From Aurelia coerulea (lineage: Eukaryota; Cnidaria; Scyphozoa; Semaeostomeae; Ulmaridae), in assembly GCA_039566865.1 (NCBI GenBank), contig CM076943.1, positions 40,494,663 to 40,558,662 on the forward strand: a stretch of DNA of 64,000 bases, written 5' to 3'. How positions within the stretch are numbered: position 1 is the stretch's first letter; each line of letters begins with the position of its first letter. The position numbers and the translations under genes were made by a program. This document shows positions 28,101 through 40,100 of this stretch, piece by piece. The notes under the pieces were generated by a model that saw only the letters and a program-made list of their open reading frames with translations, had not been told where the DNA came from and searched no databases.

Positions 28101-31100
28101 TTTAGAATATTGAGTTACTCTCCTCCGTCGGTTTCTAGTTCTCGAGTCCAAGGCTCTTGGTTCCGTAGTTCTGTAGTCCATGGTTCCGTGGTCCGTAATA
28201 TTGAGTTCTGCATTGTCAGAAATAAACCTTTGTCGTCCATTGACGTAGTTAGGTAGTTAAGTAGGTAGGAAGAACTCATTATCTTTCGTTGGAGAACTTT
28301 TGTTGTTGTTTGTTGGATAAATGCTCACCAGCCGCGAGCCCGTGAACCGCAGTCGTGATCTGGCCCGTCTACAAAGCCTGACGGCAGACAGACAGCAGGC
28401 AGACAGACAGACAGCAGGCAGGCTAATTTCGCTCACTGATTGAAAAAGAATAGTAAGGCTGCCTTCGGCAGCAATTACTGTGCAAGACAATGTTGAGATC
28501 TAAAAAGGATACAGGCTAGAACATCGTATGCAAGTGGAGTGAGATATTTTAAAGCATCAACCATCGGACCAATGAAGTTATCATATCGTTGTATCTGATT
28601 CAGAATCTACAAGAATAAGAATATTTTCATCAGTGACAGGATCAGAGAGTTTTGAAGAATAAAAGCGAGAATAAAAATTAATAAATCAGTTCGAAGGGTC
28701 TCTGAAACAAAAGTTTGAAAACCAAACAGGTTAACAAACAAACTCAAAGTAAAATACGAGATTGTGCATGACTTTGAAAGCATAGGTTCCAAATCTTTGA
28801 AAAGGTTGGTGTAAAATTCAATGACCTATTTCTTTGAACTGAATGGCTTCAAAGAAACTTTTCCTAATTTGCTATATGTCTATCGTTGAACTATTCTCAA
28901 TTCTTCAATATTTTCAGTATTTGAGTGTTTTTCTTCTTTTTCGTGAATTCAAGAAATATTTTCGAAAAAGTTAAAACCATGGTAATTTCTAAATTTTTTG
29001 ATGTACCATGAAAAAATGTCCAAGAAGGGCTTAATTTATGAATGTCTACAATATTTTATCAAGCAAAAGTCTGTCAGTTTGTGGTTTATGATTTAGAAAT
29101 TTGATGACGTTACATTCTAAAATGAGCTGAAATCTAAAATGTGCTGTAATTTCAAAAACTATTCAAAATGTTCAAAAAGTCCAAAGGTAGAATTATAGAT
29201 AGGTAGCTAAAGTTTCGTTTAAGCCATTCAGTTGGAAGAAATAGGTCATAGAATTTTACACCCACCTTTTTACGCTGATTTAAAGATTTGAAACCTATGC
29301 TGACTCTGAACAACGTAATGAAAATAGATCCAAGCACAACTCTGTTAGCATTGGTTTTAATCATACTGCATTAAAACCAGACCCGTAAAATCATTCTCTC
29401 GGATACACCCTTCTCTATATCCTCTTTGTTTTCCATCTTTGTTCGCTTTTCAGATAGATGCTTTTTGTACGAAAGAGCCAGCTTTCTGTACGAAAGAGCC
29501 ACCCACTGTAAATGCGAAAAAAAAACCAAACGAGAAAAATTGCTATGACGTGATTTTCAACGATGCAATATAAATTATGCAAAAACATGAAGAAAACAAC
29601 GAATTCTCGAATTTACATAGTATTTTGTGTCTCCTTGTGCTAGACCTTAGCGTTCTTCATCGAGTCATGGATTGTAAATCTTCCGAAAGTTGTTCCTGCT
29701 ATTAACGCAGTCAACGAATTCGTGGGCAATGAAGTTTTATTTCCTGCAGCATTGGGTCATCTTTTAACGTGACTGTGACTGTAAACAAATCTAACAATTC
29801 CTTGTCCTCTCATTCACGAAAATAACCAAAACTTCATGAAGGAATCTTTGGGGCCCACGAGCCCCCTGCCTCTTCCCCTCTTTCCCACGGGCCTGACTAG
29901 AACCAGTCTTTATCAAACTATGACATGGAATTAAGTACTCACATGTTCAAACAGTATTCCTGGACTGCTGTGACTTGCCTTTCCTATCTGTCTGCCGAAC
30001 GGTTTCACGTTTTCCTTTGTGAGACGCCTGTACAAAATCAAGAAATAATATTTTTACGTCATCTAAATATATGAAAGGCAATTTAAAAAATGAACGGAGA
30101 TATAGCGACATGATCTAAACATAGCACAAAAAAGAACGGTACGAGCCACTTACGTTTCTATTTTCTTCATCGACTGAGAACATCAAATACAATAGGTTAT
30201 ATTTAGATTGACCCATTCCCCCTAGCTAAGTTGCTTTTAACTCAGTTGAATTACTTTAAGAACAATTTATCAACCATTCTAAAGCTCAAATTTAAAAAGC
30301 CAAATTCCATATCTGACCAAAAAGCGCCAACGTGCCTTGAAGAATTGGAGGTTGTTAGTCACATTCTAAACTGACTTGAAGATTGTTAGTGCTAGTGTTA
30401 AGCACACTCTAAAGAGAACATATGTTCGAAAGGCCTTAGTGTGCTGATTAAAAGTCTTCTTTCTTTGCCTCCATCTTCTTGCAAATTTGTAGACTTGAAA
30501 ATGATAGCGGATATGCCAAAAATAACATCAAATGTTTGAAAATTCGTTGGACTGAGAATAGTTCATGTATTTTTTGCGATTTTTCCCAAGAAATTGTGCC
30601 CCGTTTGCCTGAAGATTGCGACAAAACAGAAATAGTGGAACTCTCCGAGGATTATCGGAATTTTCACAAGAGCTATGACATTCGAGGCTGCTGTTTCAAT
30701 TTCATCCCATAAAGCTATTTATCGCTGCAAAATAGTAAGACAAAATGGCTGACCGCTGGTTGCAGTGATCGGGAAAATTTGGTCTCCTGAAGCACAGAGC
30801 TCCATCATTTTTCAACGGATTTTCATGGGGATGGTAGCAAACTTTATTCGAACATTTGAAGGGCACCATAATGCAAAAGTTTGGAGAGAATCCTTTGCCG
30901 TTTGGTCGCAATCTTCAGACAAACGGGGAACAATTTTTTGTCGAAATGCGTGGAAAAGGTCTAAAATTCTCGATAAAATCTCACAAAGACATTTTGTAGA
31001 ACTACAGTAATGGACGATTACGCTAAAGATGGTGGCAAGGAACTTTTACCAAGATGCATTGCGTTTGAAGAAAGAACGCAGTGCATCTTGGTAAAAAGTT

Positions 31101-34100
31101 CCTTGCCGCCATCTTTAGCGTAATCGTCTATTGTGTTTTATCACACATGTTTTAGCAAAATGAGTATTCTTAAAATTTGCAAGATAAAACATTTATAATC
31201 AATAATCAACAAACTGAATTAGCTAGCAAATAAAGTTCTATAAAATTTGCAACAGTGTGGCTGATGGAACGAGCACAAAATTCATCCCTCTGAATTCATG
31301 CCAGAAAACCAGCCTTTGTTATTGGAAGAGAGTTGGAGGCTCACAAAATGGTGAGTCTGTGTACCTCATTGCGGTAGAAACCTCTTCCAAATGAAGAAAT
31401 ATACCTAGGAGACAAACATTGACCCTCCTGCCAGATACAAGATGTCCATCTCAATCTGTTACATATTAATTCAATACAAAAGTTCCAATCAGTGCACAAT
31501 GTAGGTAAAGTTTCTATTAGGCCCAGTTTAAACATCGCTTCTTGCCGTGTCGAATTTAAAGTTTTGCTGCTAAGTGTCAATTAAATTCGACATAAAAACG
31601 ATCTTTAAATAACCTGCCGTTTTGAATAGATAAAACGGCAGGAGTCCACCAGCTCTGTCGTATCAAACGGCAGAAAAGCGACTTGATTTAAACATCATAT
31701 TTCTGCCGTGTTTAATTGATCAATTCTAGGCCATGGTCTGCGGTTCCTACATGTGATCAGCCAATGCACTGGTGCATTTTGAAAAATTGCTATTTTAACC
31801 ATTTTAATTTTAATCCGGCACAGCAAAAAACGATGTTTAAATCAGATTTTTAGACACGGCAGATTCTGCAGTTTTTAATACAGTTCGATTCGACCGGCAA
31901 AAAAACGATATTTAAACTAGGCTTTAGAGAACATTTCAAAACAATAAAGAGAAAGGCTTCTAGCACCTACTTTGTTATATATTTTGCTCGTTTCAACGTT
32001 TTTGCTTTGGCCATTATCAAAAGCGGGTGAATACTGTATGTGACATTCTTCCATCTCCCGTAAAGACGATATCTGGAATTCAAAGACAAAAATTCATATG
32101 GTCAAAACGGAAAAATATGACACAGGAAACAGTAAATCCCAATTACTAAAATAGATAATCTAGAGAAAGATCGAGCGTAACGTAAAAATTCAAGTGAAAG
32201 TAAAGATAACAATTCAAAATATTCAAATTCAAAATTCAAATGAGAGTCTAAATCAAAATTTAAGGAAATTCAAATAAATTCAAAATTCAAATGAGGGTCA
32301 GATTAAAATTCAAATGAGGGTCTAGATCAAAATTCAAATGAGGGTCTACAGAATTTAAAATTTAAGGAAATTCAGATAAATTCAAAATTCAAATGAGGGT
32401 CAGATCAAAATTTAAGGAAATTCAGATAAATTCAAAATTCAAATGAGAGTCTAAATCAAAATTTAAGGAAATTCAGATAAATTCAAAATTCAAATGAGAG
32501 TCTAAATCAAAATTTAAGGAAATTCAAATAAATTCAAAATTCAAATGAGAGTCTAAATCAAAATTTAAGGAAATTCAAATAAATTCAAAATTCAAATGAG
32601 AGTCTAAATCAAAATTTAAGGAAATTCAGATAAATTCAAAATTCAAATGAGAGTCTAAATCAAAATTTAAGGAAATTCAAATAAATTCAAAATTCAAATG
32701 AGAGTCTAAATCAAAATTTAAGGAAATTCAGATAAATTCAAAATTCAAATGAGAGTCTAAATCAAAATTTAAGGAAATTCAGATAAATTCAAAATTCAAA
32801 TGAGAGTCTAAATCAAAATTTAAGGAAATTCAAATAAATTCAAAATTCAAATGAGAGTCTAAATCAAAATTTAAGGAAATTCAGATAAATTCAAAATTCA
32901 AATGAGAGTCTAAATCAAAATTTAAGGAAATTCAGATAAATTCAAAATTCAAATGAGAGTCTAAATCAAAATTTAAGGAAATTCAGATAAATTCAAAATT
33001 CAAATGAGAGTCTAAATCAAAATTTAAGGAAATTCAAATAAATTCAAAATTCAAATGAGGGTCAGATCAAAATTTAAGGAAATTCAAATAAATTCAAAAT
33101 TCAAATGAGAGTCTAAATCAAAATTTAAGGAAATTCAGATAAATTCAAAATTCAAATGAGAGTCTAAATCAAAATTTAAGGAAATTCAAATAAATTCAAA
33201 ATTCAAATGAGGGTCAGATTAAAATTCAAATGAGGGTCTAGATCAAAATTCAAATGAGGGTCTACAGAATTTAAAATTTAAGGAAATTCAAATAAATTCA
33301 AAATTCAAATGAGGGTCTAGATCAAAATTTAAGGAAATTCAGATAAATTCAAAATTCAAATGAGAGTCTAAATCAAAATTTAAGGAAATTCAGATAAATT
33401 CAAAATTCAAATGAGAGTCTAAATCAAAATTTAAGGAAATTCAAATAAATTCAAAATTCAAATGAGGGTCAGATCAAAATTTAAGGAAATTCAAATAAAT
33501 TCAAAATTCAAATGAGAGTCTAAATCAAAATTTAAGGAAATTCAGATAAATTCAAAATTCAAATGAGAGTCTAAATCAAAATTTAAGGAAATTCAAATAA
33601 ATTCAAAATTCAAATGAGGGTCAGATTAAAATTCAAATGAGGGTCTAGATCAAAATTCAAATGAGGGTCTACAGAATTTAAAATTTAAGGAAATTCAGAT
33701 AAATTCAAAATTCAAATGAGGGTCAGATCAAAATTTAAGGAAATTCAGATAAATTCAAAATTCAAATGAGAGTCTAAATCAAAATTTAAGGAAATTCAGA
33801 TAAATTCAAAATTCAAATGGGAGTCTAAATCAAAATTTAAGGAAATTCAAATAAATTCAAAATTCAAATGAGGGTCAGATTAAAATTCAAATGAGGGTCT
33901 AGATCAAAATTCAAATGAGGGTCTACAGAATTTAAAATTTAAGGAAATTCAAATAAATTCAAAATTCAAATGAGGGTCAGATCAAAATTTAAGGAAATTC
34001 AGATAAATTCAAAATTCAAATGAGAGTCTAAATCAAAATTTAAGGAAATTCAGATAAATTCAAAATTCAAATGAGGGTCAGATCAAAATTTAAGGAAATT

Positions 34101-37100
34101 CAGATAAATTCAAAATTCAAATGAGGGTCAGATCAAAATTTAAGGAAATTCAGATAAATTCAAAATTCAAATGAGGGTCAGATCAAAATTTAAGGAAATT
34201 CAGATAAATTCAAAATTCAAATGAGGGTCAGATCAAAATTTAAGGAAATTCAAATAAATTCAAAATTCAAATGAGAGTCTAAATCAAAATTCAAATGAGG
34301 GTCTACAGAATTTAAAATTTAAGGAAATTCAGATAAATTCAAAATTCAAATGAGGGTCAGATCAAAATTTAAGGAAATTCAGATAAATTCAAAATTCAAA
34401 TGAGAGTCTAAATCAAAATTTAAGGAAATTCAGATAAATTCAAAATTCAAATGAGAGTCTAAATCAAAATTTAAGGAAATTCAAATAAATTCAAAATTCA
34501 AATGAGAGTCTAAATCAAAATTTAAGGAAATTCAAATAAATTCAAAATTCAAATGAGAGTCTAAATCAAAATTTAAGGAAATTCAGATAAATTCAAAATT
34601 CAAATGAGAGTCTAAATCAAAATTTAAGGAAATTCAAATAAATTCAAAATTCAAATGAGGGTCAGATTAAAATTCAAATGAGGGTCTAGATCAAAATTCA
34701 AATGAGGGTCTACAGAATTTAAAATTTAAGGAAATTCAGATAAATTCAAAATTCAAATGAGGGTCAGATCAAAATTTAAGGAAATTCAGATAAATTCAAA
34801 ATTCAAATGAGAGTCTAAATCAAAATTTAAGGAAATTCAGATAAATTCAAAATTCAAATGAGAGTCTAAATCAAAATTTAAGGAAATTCAAATAAATTCA
34901 AAATTCAAATGAGGGTCAGATCAAAATTTAAGGAAATTCAAATAAATTCAAAATTCAAATGAGAGTCTAAATCAAAATTTAAGGAAATTCAGATAAATTC
35001 AAAATTCAAATGAGAGTCTAAATCAAAATTTAAGGAAATTCAAATAAATTCAAAATTCAAATGAGGGTCAGATTAAAATTCAAATGAGGGTCTAGATCAA
35101 AATTCAAATGAGGGTCTACAGAATTTAAAATTTAAGGAAATTCAGATAAATTCAAAATTCAAATGAGGGTCAGATCAAAATTCAAATGAGGGTCTACAGA
35201 ATTTAAAATTTAAGGAAATTCAGATAAATTCAAAATTCAAATGAGGGTCTAGATCAAAATTCAAACGAGAGTCTACATCAAAATTTAAAAAAATTCAAAT
35301 AAATTCAAAATTCAAATGAGGGTCAGATCAAAATTCAAAGGAGGGTCTAGATTAAAATTCAAATGAGGGTCTAGATCAGAATTTAAAATTTAAGGAAATT
35401 CAGATAAATTCAAAATTCAAATGAATGCCTTGATCAAAATCAAAAATTTCAAATAAATTCAAAATTCAAATGCGATTGTAGCTTTGAAAGAAACTAGGAT
35501 TTCTGTACTTCCCCGTGGCCCATAAATAAGAGAGTTTTAAGCCAACTCTAACAAGTCATTCCTGAACGGCTGTAAAGAATAACTATATCTTCAGATGACT
35601 TTATCAATCTTTGACGCATTCTTGAGTTCCCCGGTATATTTCAAGTCTTGACTGCAATCATTAATGTAATATCCGGAACCAGCATTCCTGGATTCAAACC
35701 CCCCGAGCCATTCCAGCGAATAAAATTAAAGTCTATCTCAAATAAGATGACACACGAGATTTGCGGACGATAGCGCACAATTACACATGCACAGCACTTC
35801 AATTATTGTTATTTGCAGGTATCTTCACGAGACATCTTACTTGAGACAGACGATACCTAAATCTAGGCTTTATCATACCGTATTTCATAAGGAAAATGTT
35901 TCATTAGTCCCCAGACTTCTTCAGCAACAGCACAATTGCATTCCATCAGTGAAAGTGACGGTAAAAGGACTTCATCTAGCAACGTCAGTACACCAGACCA
36001 TATAGGCAGCTACAAGTAAATGCAAGTCAATTAGAAATTACCAGGAGTGATAAAAACAATGTGAATACTTCGGAAATGTGATGAATCGTGGACAAATCAT
36101 CGCAAAAACGCAAGAACATAGGCATCTGCACTATGGACGTACGCCCTTTATTCAAATATAAGGGCAGTGCACTAACATGCGAACTATCTTGGGAAGAGTT
36201 GCAAGAGTACTGCACTAGATGGTGCATTATTGTCATCAATCCTCGTAAAATTAATCCTCTTGAAGTAGCTTTCGAATAAACTGAACAAGTGTCCTAAAAA
36301 CTCTTGCCACATAGAAGGGCCTGTAAATATATCCAAGACAATTTTAAAGGACAAGTCCAGGGTTGGTATGACTGTCAATAAAATGAAAGATTATACTGTT
36401 GTGAATTGGGTGTAGTATTTTTTTACAATTTTTTTCTCTGTGAAATTACGTATTTCAATCTGCGAAATGAGCAACATGACGTCATAAACGCACAAGGTCA
36501 TAGCCTCGTAGCATTCGACGTCATGTGCAACCTAACATCTAAACCGAGGCTAGCCTCCTTGTCGCGTACTCTTACAAAATGGGACGACCTTTGGCCTAAA
36601 TTACGAGAAATGTTTTACAAGTTTACAGCTGTTACGGATGTCAAAACGTGGAAAGAAGTCACGATTGTTCTTCGGTGAGGTTGTTCTTTGACATTAATTC
36701 TATAAACCCCGGACTTGTCCTTTAAAACATGGAAATAGGTCCACTTCTATTATTTTGGTCAAAAGGCCATGTCCCTACCAGGTGAGCGAGAAAAAAGTTC
36801 CCACTTTCGAAAATTTATAGCATCAAGAGTACATGATCGAGTGAAATGATTGAAATTCTACTTCAAAGCCGAAAGACTGAAATATTTCTGTGACTTTTCT
36901 CATGTTTTTATAAGCACCGAAAATATACGTAAAATCGACTTCAAGAAAATTTTTGGTAGCGAAATGCCTAAAAAAGCTTAAAACGCTTGATCAAATAGTA
37001 AGAAATCTTCCCACACACAACATTACGTATGGTCATTCGCACGTCCCTCAAGAATCGCAACGTCTAGATTTTCAAATATATTGAAGTTTTTCAATCCCAT

Positions 37101-40100
37101 GGAAACAATAGTGCAAATGATATCACTTACCCGTGAAAGCTTTTACTTTCTTTATTGTTCTGCACGAGGAGTCTCTGTATGATTTGATCAAGTGTTTTAA
37201 GCCATTATCAGGCATTTTGCAACCATGAAATTTTTGTGAAGTCAAATTTACCTTTATTTCAAGTGCTTATAAAAACACGAGAAAACTAGTAACAGGTGAC
37301 AAGCTAAAAAATTTTATAGCGTGAAAGCCTTTTTTAACTTGACAGCATTGACAAAATCAATCATTGTGTCCAAAAAATGCACACAAAAATCTAACCTTCG
37401 GATTTTCAAAAGTCTGTAAGATTAATACTCACATATTTTCCTTTCAAAATTTCGGACACTTGGTTATACTGTAAGGAAGAATGAAAAAGCATTGTTTCAA
37501 TGTAGAGAAAAACAAAGCTAGCAGTTAATAATATTGTTGGGTAATTTTGGACATCAATTAAACGTTCAATAATCGCTTCAATCACGTTGGTCTAATACAG
37601 CCTCAAATAAGTTGCGTAAATTGCGTATAACGAATATACTTGCGTAATTGCGAATAAAGACTATACTTCCAGCTTCGTCACATTTTTAGAAAAAGATAGA
37701 TATGTGACAATACATCAGAAAAATGTGCACTTGCTAATGGCTGAACTTGCAATTCCAGGAGATAATGAGCTCTAACGATGATGAAACAATGGCTGCCCTA
37801 GCATCGTACCTCGTTCAAGCCAACCATATTAGGGAAACTCTGGCCAGATAACACTAGATTGATGGATTTGTGTCTGGATGTACACACACCTATGATTTAA
37901 TGTTTTCAATTTATTCATATATTCTGTTCCTGTTGCGTTTAATATAGTTTATTATTCTTTACTTTAGTTTACTTTATAGCTGCCATACATAACCTATATG
38001 TAGTGCATAATAGCAATTAAAATGATGATGATGATGATGATGATTAATGAGGCCTGTAGCAAAGTCAAAGGAATTCCAAAGATTGTTTCAGATTCCCTGC
38101 ATAAGGTAAAACACTTACTTCTTTCATGAATGCTTTGCAGATCCGAATAATTTTCATCATCAACACAGGATCTGAATATAAATGTGGGCCTAAATGGTAC
38201 AGCAGTGGAAACAAAGCATCTGGGAGATCCGTGAATTGTACACATCTTTTGCATCCTTCGATTTCATCATATTTCCTACCCAGTGATGCTTTCGGGCTGT
38301 ACCTGAAATAAAGATCACATTCTTTAAAATGTAATAACAACTTGATGACTTCTTTAATATCATGTTTATATCGACACTCGTGTAATAAAAACATGTCCAT
38401 TTGGATACCTAAATTTACACCCCATTCAAACTGATACGGTAACACCAGCCTTATCTAAACCAGTTTAAAATTCAACCACTCAAATAAATTCGATTTGACG
38501 GATTGACCATTAGACCTTTTAGCTATCCTACAAAACAGCCTGGATCGAGCGTTATTTTTATACATATACGCGAGGTTCGATCGAGTGGCGTTCGAGCTTC
38601 TACCACTATTATGCACATTCGAAAATTCTACAAAATGCAGCAAAATATCGTTCGATTCTGATTCTTTTCGGAAAAGCTGAAAGGTCTATTAGAATGCAAT
38701 TTTTGATAACCTGCCTTAGTTTAAGCTGGTTTAATCTGCACATGTTAATGGGATGTTCTTTCCCATTTCCCGACGCCTCCCACTTCATATTCATCGACAC
38801 TGCCCACACAGAAGAGTCTCAGCTTTTGGGCATTCAGGTCGTGACAAGGTTATCACTTTTGATACCGAGTATCCCAGAAAAAAGCTTCTCTGCTTGAACA
38901 GTTCCAGAAAAACGACCATTGTCTCGTTCTGAGAGCTTTCAACGCCAATCTCTTTCTCAAGGGCCAATTTGAATCCATATAAATTTTGCCGATTTTCTTG
39001 TTGATTAAAAGACCTCTAAATGTGGATTTTCCGAAAATCTTCAGCTCGATAACCCTTGAAAAGAGAAAAATCTGGCAATAAAGATATATTCCATTCCTTC
39101 CACGTTTTACATCGTAGTGTGAAGAGCATGCACACGCTTGTCAATTTCATACATTGTCATTCAAACTTGGCAATATAAGTGCGGACCACAGGAACTTATC
39201 TTAGGAAGTGTACTTTTTCTTCAACCAGCAAGCAAAATCGTGCTTTCTACGGACAAAACAGATAAATATTATCTTTCCAGGTTCTTTTTACGGAATTCAA
39301 GCTCCGTACTGTAGGAATTTGTTAGAAAAGCTTGATTTCTGTTGATTTTGAGCTGCAGGTTTAACAATCTTATCGATTAACTGTTTTAGCTCTTTCGTGA
39401 CCATTGCAAGCATTCTGTTTTTCAGGAAAAATATTGGTAGAAAATCAATACGCGCAGATACTGAAATGATACAAATACTCAGATCTAAGTTGGGCATTGT
39501 ATAATGAATTCCTGGTTGAATTTTAAACTAATAACATATACTTTTACTGAAATAGCAGCTCAAATCGGGAAACTTTTATCTAGGACACCCGGTATATAAA
39601 ACTGACATCAGACGAGATGTGAGTCATGTTTGGAGTTCTTTGTCTGAGATAAAATTAACATCAGGCAAATAAAATATGATCCCAAGCTGATGCATTCTGT
39701 GACGATTCTATAGGAATTCGATTAAATAACGCAGTGCATCTTGGTAAAAAATTCCTCGCCGCCATCTTTAGCGCAATCGTCTATTAACTGATTGGACTTT
39801 GTAGATAAATTATTTGTGGTACAAAATTTGAAAATAGCCTCAAATAACTGACGCATCGTATTTAACCCATCAACGCAACGAAACGCCATAATTTGTAGAA
39901 AGAAGACTGTTAACCCCTGTAAAAGAAGAACAACCAAAACAAACTTGTAACAAGAGAGAAAACTGTTGAATCCTGCAAGAGAAAAACGAGTTATTCCTAT
40001 AGAATCGTTAAAGAATTTTAATTAGAACGCAATGCATCTTTAGACTTATGACATTTCGTCCCTTGTTTCCCTGCGTTCTTTGATTTGCAGATATCACTTA

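Larger units (their letters stand above)
27163..28512 (-). other. THOC2: U12-type intron of THOC2 (exons 17-18)
   Basis: In gene sense the intron starts GTATCCTTTTT, an exact match to the U12 5' splice-site consensus. It ends CCTTAACCTTGAAACAG, with the U12 branch-point core CCTTAAC 12 bases before the AG. There is almost no pyrimidine tract. The intron is 1,350 bp and also contains LINE and element-E fragments. Confidence 0.9.

Noticed and set aside
32215..35475. CRISPR-like spacing in the 51-bp array
   Set aside because: The whole unit repeats with no unique spacers, the DNA is eukaryotic, and it is a minisatellite.
36406..36678. 90-codon plus-strand open frame
   Set aside because: It lies wholly inside an inverted-repeat element and shows no known motif.
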